22,373 nt of DNA from a virus, in IMG/VR virus record IMGVR_UViG_3300012356_000007, positions 1 to 22,373 of that record. One strand, written 5' to 3'. The notes beneath the pieces are model-generated. The model worked only from the letters and a program-made list of their open reading frames with translations, did not search any database and had not been told where the DNA came from. Each line of letters starts with the position of its first letter. The first letter of the stretch is position 1. Both the position numbers and the translations under genes were made by a program. Positions 12,701 through 18,182 of the stretch are shown piece by piece.

Positions 12701-12747
12701 AAAAAAGGCGTTCGAAATTCCTAAACTACTTAGGAATTTCGAACGCC
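12701..12747 (-). terminator. Strong rho-independent terminator, 18-bp perfect stem
   Basis: An 18-bp perfect inverted repeat (12707-12724/12730-12747) with a 5-base loop, followed on the minus strand by six T residues. It sits in the leader of the gene starting at 12667 and directly after the 12985-12776 gene. It shares its upstream element with the terminator at 9011. Confidence 0.9.
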
Positions 12748-12778
12748 GTAATCAATTCAGTGCAGTCGCGTTCTTTTA
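12741..12778 (-). promoter_or_regulatory. Attenuator-like leader element, copy 2
   Basis: GAACGC (12773-12768), a 21-base loop with GACTGCACT and GATTACG, and GCGTTC (12746-12741), the last also being terminator stem. Compared with copy 1 at 9041-9073, one base pair changes from U-A to C-G while complementarity is kept. No clear promoter is visible just upstream here. The element begins at the stop codon of the 12985 gene. Confidence 0.55.
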
Positions 12779-12985
12779 GGGATGTTTCTCATCCCTGACC
12801 CCAGGATCAATCATCTCCCACTTGTTCCATTGATCCTTCCCACCTTTGAACCGCGTACACAGTTCCACATCACCACCGTTCACGCCCAAAAAGAGTCGGA
12901 GCCGTTCACGCACCTTCTTGAACCAGGAAGGTGGGATTTCCGGTGCATGGACGGTAAGAAATTCATCCGTCGACATTCGTTTCAT
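12776..12985 (-). CDS. Small protein, unknown function
   Basis: 69 residues from ATG 12985, with AGGGGG five bases upstream. The sequence MKRMSTDEFLTVHAPEIPPSWFKKVRERLRLFLGV is helical and basic, then FKGGKDQWNKWEMIDPG. It has its own extended -10 promoter at 13012 and ends at an attenuator-like element. No family recognised. Confidence 0.65.
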   Translation of the reverse strand: MKRMSTDEFLTVHAPEIPPSWFKKVRERLRLFLGVNGGDVELCTRFKGGKDQWNKWEMIDPGVRDEKHP

Positions 12986-13011
12986 GACTTCCCCCTGAAA
13001 TACTACTCACA

Positions 13012-13020
13012 ACTATACCA
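13012..13020 (-). promoter_or_regulatory. Extended -10 promoter of the 12985 gene
   Basis: TATAGT (13017-13012) preceded by TGG; the -35 is poor. It lies just after the terminator at 13046 and gives a leader of about 20 bases. Confidence 0.55.
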
Positions 13021-13045
13021 TAGGGTTGCTTGGAGTGCTAGTCCC

Positions 13046-13089
13046 AAAAAGGAAAGCACCGCATCGATGGAGATGAGTGATGCGGTGCT
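13046..13089 (-). terminator. Rho-independent terminator, 11-bp perfect stem
   Basis: AGCACCGCATC pairs perfectly with GATGCGGTGCT around a 13-base loop. On the minus strand TTCCTTTTT follows. It ends the transcription unit that contains the microprotein cluster and also the candidate small RNA starting near 13134. Confidence 0.85.
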
Positions 13090-13134
13090 CGTTGACAATT
13101 GGCAATTTGGAGTCAAGTTATAAGATACTGCTCT
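13046..13134 (-). ncRNA. Candidate small RNA or short leader transcript, about 88 nt
   Basis: A promoter (13141-13169) and a strong terminator (13046-13089) on the same strand define a transcript with no substantial ORF. A 20-codon frame (13175-13113, MMLHCMNRCARIRAEQYLIT) starts upstream of the promoter's -35 and ends inside the transcript, so it could belong only to the longer operon message. The RNA 5' part is A/U-rich and unpaired. Evidence is limited to the promoter-terminator pairing. Confidence 0.4.
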
Positions 13135-13140
13135 GCTCTT

Positions 13141-13169
13141 ATTCTAGCACACCTGTTCATGCAGTGCAA
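13141..13169 (-). promoter_or_regulatory. Promoter upstream of the terminator at 13046
   Basis: TTGCAC (13169-13164), a 17-base spacer and TAGAAT (13146-13141) preceded by TGC. It lies just past the end of the 51-aa gene; its only products before the terminator would be a short RNA. Confidence 0.5.
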
Positions 13170-13171
13170 CA

Positions 13172-13327
13172 TCATGGTTGCTCCTGTGGTGTGAAGGTGA
13201 GCGCATGGCATGCCGGACTGAGCGGAGTGTGCTCACAGTGCGCAGCCACGATCATACCAGTAGCGAGTGCCAGGAGCATCAGGGCCAGGACGAATACGAC
13301 CGCGAGCGGCCAAAGTTGGAACTTCAC
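13172..13327 (-). CDS. 51-aa single-TM microprotein with C-terminal Cys
   Basis: GTG 13327 overlaps the upstream stop as GTGA; GAGGGA lies just before it. The sequence MKFQLWPLAVVFVLALMLLALATGM gives one clear TM helix. It is followed by a short outside or inside tail with two Cys and two His (HCEHTPLSPACHALTF). No family recognised. It is part of a run of tiny membrane proteins between 13862 and 13172. Confidence 0.65.
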   Translation of the reverse strand: MKFQLWPLAVVFVLALMLLALATGMIVAAHCEHTPLSPACHALTFTPQEQP

Positions 13328-13521
13328 TTTCCCTCAGTTTCTTCTACCCACTTTTCAGAGATGACGCGTCTCCCAAGACGCTCATCATCATACTGAACAA
13401 GGTATGATTGTAGTGAAATCTGCAATGCATGGGGTTGTGATAACGATTCCACAACGGTTGCCAGTTTTCCTGCGTACTTGTGTCCTTCTTTCACACGGAC
13501 CCTCTTTCCTACCGCAAACAC
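13324..13521 (-). CDS. Small KOW/SH3-like protein
   Basis: 65 residues from GTG 13521. The start VGKRVRVKEGHKYAGKLATVVES has the pattern of a KOW-type or SH3-like barrel strand-loop-strand (basic, Gly-rich turn, then T-V-V). YLVQYDDERLGRRVISEKWVEE continues the barrel. Such domains bind RNA or protein; the partner is unknown. The ribosome site (AGGATGG) is loose. Confidence 0.6.
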   Translation of the reverse strand: MFAVGKRVRVKEGHKYAGKLATVVESLSQPHALQISLQSYLVQYDDERLGRRVISEKWVEETEGK

Positions 13522-13532
13522 GTATCACCATC

Positions 13533-13625
13533 CTATCGATGAAACACCGCAACCGTAGCAAGGAAGATTACTCCCAGATACAGCACGGCCACAAAGACCA
13601 CGGCCACAATTCGTGTGGTGTTCAT
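13533..13625 (-). CDS. 30-aa single-TM microprotein
   Basis: ATG 13625 with GAGGTGAAGA upstream. The protein MNTTRIVAVVFVAVLYLGVI continues hydrophobic almost to the end, where FHR closes it. The ribosome site sits within the end of the preceding microprotein gene. Only the membrane segment can be described. Confidence 0.6.
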   Translation of the reverse strand: MNTTRIVAVVFVAVLYLGVIFLATVAVFHR

Positions 13626-13628
13626 TCT

Positions 13629-13733
13629 TCACCTCATTAGTCGTACCGGTATCTTCAGCACAACAGCATAGTATGCAATCAGGCCGGCCACGAGCAGCAC
13701 GACGGCGACCGATCGTGTGATCAGCTTCCTCAT
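13629..13733 (-). CDS. 34-aa single-TM microprotein
   Basis: ATG 13733 with a strong AGGAGG five bases upstream. Basic start (MRKLITRS), TM core (VAVVLLVAGLIAYYAVV), basic end (KIPVRLMR). Charge on both ends leaves topology open. The stop lies four bases before the next start. Confidence 0.65.
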   Translation of the reverse strand: MRKLITRSVAVVLLVAGLIAYYAVVLKIPVRLMR

Positions 13734-13742
13734 GACCACCTC

Positions 13743-13862
13743 CTATCGGTTATAGACTGCAATCGTGGCGAGCAGGGCCAGCCACACATAGATCAGGATC
13801 AGGACGATCCTCAGGACAATCAAGAGGACCGAGGTGATCCGGCTGAACCGCTCAATCATCAT
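13743..13862 (-). CDS. 39-aa single-TM microprotein
   Basis: Tandem ATGs at 13862 and 13859. MMIERFSRITS is followed by a long hydrophobic stretch (VLLIVLRIVLILIYVWLALL) and a short tail ending YNR. A 13-codon frame (MTQWKQEVKNEPL, 13900-13859) overlaps the upstream stop as ATGA and ends over this start, so it may serve as a coupling leader. The GAGGTGAAGA site lies within that leader. Confidence 0.6.
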   Translation of the reverse strand: MMIERFSRITSVLLIVLRIVLILIYVWLALLATIAVYNR

Positions 13863-13896
13863 AATGGCTCATTCTTCACCTCCTGTTTCCATTGTG

Positions 13897-14106
13897 TCAT
13901 TTCCTTCTTTCTCCGTCATAGCTCGCCAGTTCACGCGTGGGAACCAGCAAATAGCCAGTATCAACCATACTGCGAGGAACAATACCGAGTGCTTTCATCT
14001 TGATCCGAACACGACTGAGCAGATTGCGTACTGGACGCATAAGGATATCACATGGAAGCGCGCCTGAAAGCGTGTAGTGACCAAACCGCTCATCGTGATG
14101 GCCCAT
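13897..14106 (-). CDS. Small basic protein, unknown function
   Basis: 69 residues from ATG 14106, with AAGGA nine bases upstream; it overlaps the previous gene by 17 bases. LMRPVRNLLSRVRIKMKALGI is a basic helix, followed by YLLVPTRELASYDGERRK. It looks like a small nucleic-acid-associated protein from charge alone. No family recognised. Confidence 0.55.
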   Translation of the reverse strand: MGHHDERFGHYTLSGALPCDILMRPVRNLLSRVRIKMKALGIVPRSMVDTGYLLVPTRELASYDGERRK

Positions 14107-14320
14107 CAGAGTTATTCCTTACCTGTCTCCAACACGGCGATATATCCTTTATGCGCGCGACATGTACCACTCCGCATCCTGTGCACCCGCATACCAGGAG
14201 ACCATCTTCCACATGGAAGACATAAGCATGTCGAGGCTCACTCTCAAGTAATCGTGACACCAATCGGTCAAGGGCATCCTCAATGGCTTGTGCCAGGAGT
14301 CTGGCCGCTTCTTCACTCAT
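14090..14320 (-). CDS. Small protein with CxCxxC motif
   Basis: 76 residues; ATG 14320 overlaps the upstream stop as ATGA. An N-terminal helix (EEAARLLAQAIEDALDRLVSRLLE, 3-26) precedes AYVFHVEDGLLVCGCTGCGVVHV, where CGCTGC could be half of a metal site. A final Cys follows near residue 63. No family recognised. Confidence 0.6.
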   Translation of the reverse strand: MSEEAARLLAQAIEDALDRLVSRLLESEPRHAYVFHVEDGLLVCGCTGCGVVHVARIKDISPCWRQVRNNSDGPSR

Positions 14321-14577
14321 GGCTTTTTGTCCTCATACAAACTCACCAGATGCGTCTTCTGTGGAGTACGTTTCTGTACTGGCAACGATCCGGTCGTTTT
14401 CCGCTCTTTCTGTTGTGACATGCCGCAATGCATACAGAACTGGCATTCCATCAACAAGACTTTTGAGCAGAGGTGGCACTTTGGCAATACCCGCCAACGC
14501 GCCGCCTCTTCCTTTGCCACACTGATCTTGTGCAACTGATCGTATAACCAGTACAGTATCCGCTGTTTGATACTCAT
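14317..14577 (-). CDS. Double-CxxC zinc-ribbon protein
   Basis: 86 residues. A basic/aromatic helix (MSIKQRILYWLYDQLHKIS) leads to CHLCSKVLLMECQFCMHCGM, with two CxxC pairs close together (C34/C37 and C46/C49 approximately), typical of a zinc ribbon. The Lys/Thr-rich tail is probably flexible. Its start lies behind a copy of the 19-bp direct repeat and a GGGGGAAGTC stretch shared with the 12985 gene leader. Confidence 0.65.
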   Translation of the reverse strand: MSIKQRILYWLYDQLHKISVAKEEAARWRVLPKCHLCSKVLLMECQFCMHCGMSQQKERKTTGSLPVQKRTPQKTHLVSLYEDKKP

Positions 14578-14609
14578 TCTTCTCGACTTCCCCCTAGAGC
14601 GTTGTGCTC

Positions 14610-14628
14610 GCTATAAGAAATACTACAC
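14610..14628 (-). repeat. 19-bp direct repeat, copy 1
   Basis: GCTATAAGAAATACTACAC (plus-strand reading) recurs exactly at 14919-14937. Each copy lies 33-38 bases upstream of a minus-strand start codon, so it is a shared leader or promoter element. A shorter match (GAAATACTAC) precedes the 12985 gene. Confidence 0.8.
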
Positions 14629-14641
14629 ATGCCTCACTTCT

Positions 14642-14881
14642 CTATTGGTCCCATCGGGCAACTTTCCATCGCTCGTCTAACACTTCTGCCGGATAGTTCT
14701 CTGCAAAGTCCGAGATGACCGTCTCTAGCCGATCGCTCTGAGAAATGAGATTGAGGTCAAAGGCAAGATAGACCCCACGCGGGGCGCGTCCGATGGAGCA
14801 ACCGCTCTGGTGGATCGCTTTCCAATCGCCATAGATGCCGTACTCTTGCTGTGCGACAATGAGTGCTTCAATCAGTTTCAT
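14642..14881 (-). CDS. Small protein between direct repeats, unknown function
   Basis: 79 residues from ATG 14881, with GGAGGAGA directly upstream. KLIEALIVAQQEYGIYGDWKAI is an amphipathic helix; later GVYLAFDLNLISQSDRLETVISDF looks alpha/beta. The gene sits exactly between two copies of a 19-bp repeat, which makes it a removable or duplicated cassette. No family recognised. Confidence 0.65.
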   Translation of the reverse strand: MKLIEALIVAQQEYGIYGDWKAIHQSGCSIGRAPRGVYLAFDLNLISQSDRLETVISDFAENYPAEVLDERWKVARWDQ

Positions 14882-14918
14882 TCTCCTCCGTTTTCCCGCC
14901 TTTCTGATCTGACTCTTG

Positions 14919-14937
14919 CTATAAGAAATACTACACT
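14919..14937 (-). repeat. 19-bp direct repeat, copy 2
   Basis: Second exact copy of the element at 14610-14628, 309 bp away, in the leader of the 14881 gene. Confidence 0.8.
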
Positions 14938-15125
14938 CTTCCCTCTTTCACTCCCGGGTGTACCTTGCCTATGTAGATTGATCGTACCCGTGTTCCGATC
15001 GTCCAATAGGCATACCAGTAGGGGCCGTGGCCTCGACCATTGCGGCACGTACTGCATGCCGCTTTCCCACATTTCCGATATTGTAACTGATACGTGATAT
15101 GTTGGTCGGATGGTAATATTGTCAT
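14931..15125 (-). CDS. DUF6788-like small protein
   Basis: 64 residues; ATG 15125 overlaps the upstream stop as ATGA. The core YRKCGKAACSTCRNGRGHGPYW, then YAYWTIGTRVRSIYIGK, matches the DUF6788-type pattern (R-x-C-G-K..C..C....GHGPY-W-Y....G...R..Y-I-G-K). The family is frequent in mobile elements; three Cys may hold a metal. Function unknown, family recalled with fair confidence. Confidence 0.75.
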   Translation of the reverse strand: MTILPSDQHITYQLQYRKCGKAACSTCRNGRGHGPYWYAYWTIGTRVRSIYIGKVHPGVKEGRV

Positions 15126-16060
15126 TCTTTCCCTTTCTCTTCGGCTAGATCATATCGCTTGTGAAGAAGAAACCATACTTCCTGTACACACTTTTCTGCA
15201 TCCTGGTAGATTTCCTTCCCACCAAACCGGATAACATGCCAGCCCAGTGCTTCTATCTCCCGTTGCCTTTTGCGATCATGGGCAATAGCATCAGGACTGC
15301 TATGCGTTGCATGTCCATCTAGTTCGACTGCTGTTTTTGTCTCGACGTTTGCAAAATCGACGCGGTACCGATCAATCTGATACTGAGGTTCCAACTGTAA
15401 AAAGTCTTCATCGCTAAATGTATGAGAGCGAAAAGACATCCATTGTTTCCAGAATGCAGTCTCTATCGGACTGTCAAAATGGCGAGAATACCGCTTATTA
15501 CGATTAAGCTCATAGGCAATCGAATCTTCCAGGGGGCCAGGAGTGGAGACATTATCATAGAGGTGAAGTATGTCAGCCATCGTGTAGACAAACCATAAAT
15601 CACGGTAGCGTCGCGGTCCTGCAATCAAGACGGTTTTCCCTAATGCTTTTGCGTACCCGACTTCAGCAATCGTGCCATAGCAATCAAGACAATCAATCCA
15701 GGCAACAAAGAGATCGGCTCTTTTTATAGCATCGAAACACCACTGTTGTACCTCTATTTGCTGATGTTTCTGCTTGTCAAGGTTATAGATAGATACGTTG
15801 GCACCATGCCCATCCTCATAACCAGAGAACCCATGTCCACCTACGTTATCGGCAAAGAATGGGCCAGTATAGCGCAACCCACATATAGTTGTGCCGTACT
15901 CAGGCCACGGCTCATCATTAAATGACGTGTCAAAGTCAATAACCGGATTACACTTATGAGGATGGCTATTTTCATAGCCAGAATCATCAAAAAGATGACG
16001 CCGCCAATCATCGTCTTGCATCTTGCCAGCTACGTAGATTGACTTCCATTCTCCACTCAT
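15122..16060 (-). CDS. Nucleoside 2-deoxyribosyltransferase-like / DUF559 nuclease fusion
   Basis: 312 residues from ATG 16060 (GGGAG nine bases upstream); a GTG at 16078 is possible. Residues 8-172 look like a nucleoside 2-deoxyribosyltransferase-type fold: IYVAGKM, then CFDAIKRADLFVAWIDCLDC and YGTIAEVGYAKALGKTVLIAG, where Glu133 sits at the catalytic position. Residues 198-298 are a DUF559/Vsr-like PD-(D/E)xK nuclease: SPIE (Glu200), YRVDF (Asp235), AVELDGHATH (Glu246, Asp248), then GWHVIRFGGKEI. Both domains look intact. This could be a nucleotide-sensing nuclease or a base-excision-plus-cleavage enzyme, which is inference. The neighbours give no direct clue. Confidence 0.85.
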   Translation of the reverse strand: MSGEWKSIYVAGKMQDDDWRRHLFDDSGYENSHPHKCNPVIDFDTSFNDEPWPEYGTTICGLRYTGPFFADNVGGHGFSGYEDGHGANVSIYNLDKQKHQQIEVQQWCFDAIKRADLFVAWIDCLDCYGTIAEVGYAKALGKTVLIAGPRRYRDLWFVYTMADILHLYDNVSTPGPLEDSIAYELNRNKRYSRHFDSPIETAFWKQWMSFRSHTFSDEDFLQLEPQYQIDRYRVDFANVETKTAVELDGHATHSSPDAIAHDRKRQREIEALGWHVIRFGGKEIYQDAEKCVQEVWFLLHKRYDLAEEKGKE

Positions 16061-16087
16061 TCTATTCGACTCCCTCACTCTTTGTGT

Positions 16088-16591
16088 TCATCCCAAGAAC
16101 AAATTGACGACACCGTTGATCGTATCAGTGCTATCCGTCTTAGGTGTCGATGAAGTCGCTTGTGAAGTCTGTTCATGCCCTTCAAACAATTCACCGTTCC
16201 GAATTGTTTCCGAATTGTTGGGCAATTGTTTTTGTTCTGACTCCGAACTCTTTTCATTCGGTTCGGACAGTTCTTTCAGCGGGAATACCGCATTGAATAC
16301 TTCATTTGTTGGTTGTGTAAGATCGACAAAAGGCAACTTCACACCATACTTCAAGGCATGATTAATCACACGGCAGCGGTCATCAAAGGACCATTCTGGA
16401 ATACCGTTCTCATTTACCGGGATGCCTGCTACCTGTACAAATCTCTGGAATTGTGCATCTGTTGCGTCCATGACTTTAACCGCTTGCTCGTTTTCGGTAG
16501 GGAGTAACTTTACTGCTATCTCCCGTGGGTTGAGCCGTTGTGGGATGGAGCCAACGTTCACGGCGTTCCCAGCATTTGTTGTGTGTTGCAT
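16088..16591 (-). CDS. Unknown protein with disordered C-terminus carrying DNA repeats
   Basis: 167 residues from ATG 16591 (GAGGAAG upstream). The N-terminal part (LNPREIAVKLLPTENEQAVKV, then QFQRFVQVAGIPVNENG and DDRCRVINHALKYGV) looks folded. Residues about 105-167 are Ser/Glu/Asn/Thr-rich and disordered. The DNA coding for this tail (16199-16253) contains tandem 11-bp repeats like those in the upstream gene. Its start overlaps the previous ORF by about 115 bases in another frame. No family recognised. Confidence 0.65.
   Translation of the reverse strand: MQHTTNAGNAVNVGSIPQRLNPREIAVKLLPTENEQAVKVMDATDAQFQRFVQVAGIPVNENGIPEWSFDDRCRVINHALKYGVKLPFVDLTQPTNEVFNAVFPLKELSEPNEKSSESEQKQLPNNSETIRNGELFEGHEQTSQATSSTPKTDSTDTINGVVNLFLG
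16199..16231. repeat. Three tandem 11-bp iteron-like repeats
   Basis: CCGAATTGTTT, CCGAATTGTTG and GGCAATTGTTT follow each other without gaps. Related copies are dispersed at 16810-16950. Successive copies fall in different reading frames of the overlapping gene, which points to conservation at DNA level. Confidence 0.7.
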
Positions 16592-17414
16592 CTCTGCTTC
16601 CTCTCTTTGGTTTGGTGAAGTACATCCGTTCGTAGTACGCTTCCATATCTTTTGAAAGCCCAGGCCAATGACGGCCCATTTGATGACGGAATAAAATCAC
16701 TTCTTTTATTGGCTCTATATCATCAATTCCTAATTCATCGTACCTGCGTTGACGCCCTACTTTCCCAACTTTCTTGATTTCCGGTATTACCACCTGTGGA
16801 GCGGGTTTATCTGGTTCAATCAATTCGGACGGTGAATTGTTTCCAGAATTGATTTCATTCTCCGGGCGAACTCTTTTTGCACGATCTCCCGAATTGTTTC
16901 CATCCTCAATCCGAACTGTTTCCACAGACTCTCCGAACTCTTTTTGTTCCTCCGGTGCTCTGCTCTTTCCAGGATCTTCACGCGTCGGTGCTCCTGCTGT
17001 CGGCGTCTGCGGAGTTCGGTTGCGTTCAGGCTCCTTAGTCGTGTCTGGAATATTCGGCGCTCCATCGCCTCTTGTCGGCTTATCGGCTGCTCGCTCTTTT
17101 TCAATCCGTGGAGCACTTCCGGGTGGTTGCCGTTCAATATCTCTTCCTCCTGATGGGCTAGTAGAATTCACTACAGGGTCGTAGGACCGTGTGGCCGGTT
17201 GTGGCGGTTCGTGGATGACGACCACGCTTTCAATCGGGCCTGTGTCTCTTCCTGGAGTTTCTACGGGACGTTCTACGATGCGTTCTATTCGTTCGGTATG
17301 ATGATAAATTTCTTTCGAGTGTGCAGGCGTTGGTGGCGGATGATTTTTGACATCCGTCGGATCATCCGTTGGTCCCTTTACGCGTTCCTGCTCTTTCGCT
17401 CGCGTAAAGGGTTG
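16476..17414 (-). CDS. Frameshift-extension ORF: disordered protein with C-terminal domain
   Basis: Read as the -1 extension of the 4-TM membrane gene, this frame adds 312 residues, giving about 567 aa in total. The frame has no ATG/GTG/TTG before GTG 17225, no ribosome site there, and is open back past the slippery site, so independent initiation is unlikely. The middle is Pro/Glu/Arg-rich and disordered (KPTRGDGAPNIPDT and similar). A short conserved-looking domain follows (RRYDELGIDDIEPIKEVILF, MEAYYERMYFTKPKRG). The last 38 codons overlap the next gene. Function unknown; the membrane part would anchor the long cytoplasmic or external arm. Confidence 0.6.
   Translation of the reverse strand, partial: QPFTRAKEQERVKGPTDDPTDVKNHPPPTPAHSKEIYHHTERIERIVERPVETPGRDTGPIESVVVIHEPPQPATRSYDPVVNSTSPSGGRDIERQPPGSAPRIEKERAADKPTRGDGAPNIPDTTKEPERNRTPQTPTAGAPTREDPGKSRAPEEQKEFGESVETVRIEDGNNSGDRAKRVRPENEINSGNNSPSELIEPDKPAPQVVIPEIKKVGKVGRQRRYDELGIDDIEPIKEVILFRHQMGRHWPGLSKDMEAYYERMYFTKPKRGSRDATHNKCWERRERWLHPTTAQPTGDSSKVTPYRKRASG
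16810..16950. repeat. Dispersed iteron-like repeats (CCGAAYTGTTTCC and CCGAACTCTTTTTG)
   Basis: CCGAATTGTTTCC at about 16889, CCGAACTGTTTCC at about 16911, GAATTGTTTCC at about 16834, and CGAACTCTTTTTG at about 16867 and 16934. Translated, they read in different frames (NNSGD, ETVRI, QKEFG, AKRVR), so the repetition is in the DNA and not the protein. Confidence 0.6.
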
Positions 17415-17420
17415 AAAAAA
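17374..17420 (-). other. Programmed -1 frameshift site: slippery heptamer plus hairpin
   Basis: The heptamer T TTT TTC (17420-17414) is in the correct phase of the membrane gene. Two bases later comes a perfect 11-bp stem, CCCTTTACGCG (17411-17401) with CGCGTAAAGGG (17384-17374), around a 16-base loop. The zero-frame stop TAA (17380-17378) lies inside the 3' arm. A -1 slip enters a frame open for 312 codons. Spacing of two bases is shorter than the usual five to eight, so the lower stem may have to open. Confidence 0.75.
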
Positions 17421-18178
17421 GTCAGTTTTTTCGGAAGAGGGAGCGGTTTTGGTTTTGATTCTTGTTTCTCCGCATCTCTTTGAGCTATTGCATCAAGTTC
17501 TTGTTGCCTGGCTTCTTCACGTTCTCGCTTCACTCTCTCATAGTGAGTCGTGATAGCAGCGGGATCATCATTCATCCATTCCGAGAGTAACTCCGGGTCC
17601 ATGTCAAGCGCCGCTGACTCCAACTCGTCAATGTGCACTTGTTCCAAATCTTGACGGAGGTTTGCAAGCCGCTGATCCTCTGGAATAGTCTCCAGGATGT
17701 ACATGAACACGCCCAGCCCCCACACGAGTGGGGGAAGTAGCACAAAGAAGACCAGCAGCCATATCTCCCCCTTGTTGGAAAGGAATTGCGCACGAAAGCC
17801 CAGCGAGACCCAATCAAGGATGACAATCGCTCCTGCAATCGTCCAGGGCAGAGCAATGGGCCATTGAACTTTTCTCGCTTTGGCCCAGGCAATGAAGTCA
17901 TACAGCGTTTTCATAAAGCCGCTGAATGTCCAGATCCCTGCAATCATAAAACAGACACCGAGCACAAACGAAAGGAGCCCCGCCAACACTTTTCCCACAA
18001 GGTCAGGCGCAATCCCTTCAAGCAGCTTATGCGCCGTGAGCTGCACACTGTCATCAATCAAAAATGCAGCGGAGAGTGCCAACAAAAACTCAATGGCACA
18101 CGTTACCGCTATAATGGGATAATACGCTACAACATGCTTACGCTTTTTCCGTCGGCTGACTCTTCCAAATCCAAACAT
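17378..18178 (-). CDS. Four-TM membrane protein (zero-frame product of the frameshift cassette)
   Basis: 266 residues from ATG 18178 (GGAGGG seven bases upstream; GTG 18181 is less likely). Basic N-terminus (RRKKRK), then four hydrophobic helices at about 17-40 (YYPIIAVTCAIEFLLALSAAF), 62-88 (VLAGLLSFVLGVCFMIAGIW), 108-128 (ALPWTIAGAIVILDWVSLGF) and 139-160 (IWLLVFFVLLPPLVWGLGVF). A charged helical tail follows (ERVKREREEARQQELDAIAQR). The last ten codons follow the slippery site. A 2-TM microprotein gene lies just upstream, four bases away. No family recognised; a membrane-anchored complex or host-envelope function is possible. Confidence 0.75.
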   Translation of the reverse strand: MFGFGRVSRRKKRKHVVAYYPIIAVTCAIEFLLALSAAFLIDDSVQLTAHKLLEGIAPDLVGKVLAGLLSFVLGVCFMIAGIWTFSGFMKTLYDFIAWAKARKVQWPIALPWTIAGAIVILDWVSLGFRAQFLSNKGEIWLLVFFVLLPPLVWGLGVFMYILETIPEDQRLANLRQDLEQVHIDELESAALDMDPELLSEWMNDDPAAITTHYERVKREREEARQQELDAIAQRDAEKQESKPKPLPLPKKLTFFNPLRERKSRNA

Positions 18179-18182
18179 CACA

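Noticed and set aside
17374-17411. The 11-bp hairpin as a rho-independent terminator
   Set aside because: No T-run follows on either strand, and it lies inside coding sequence right after a slippery heptamer.
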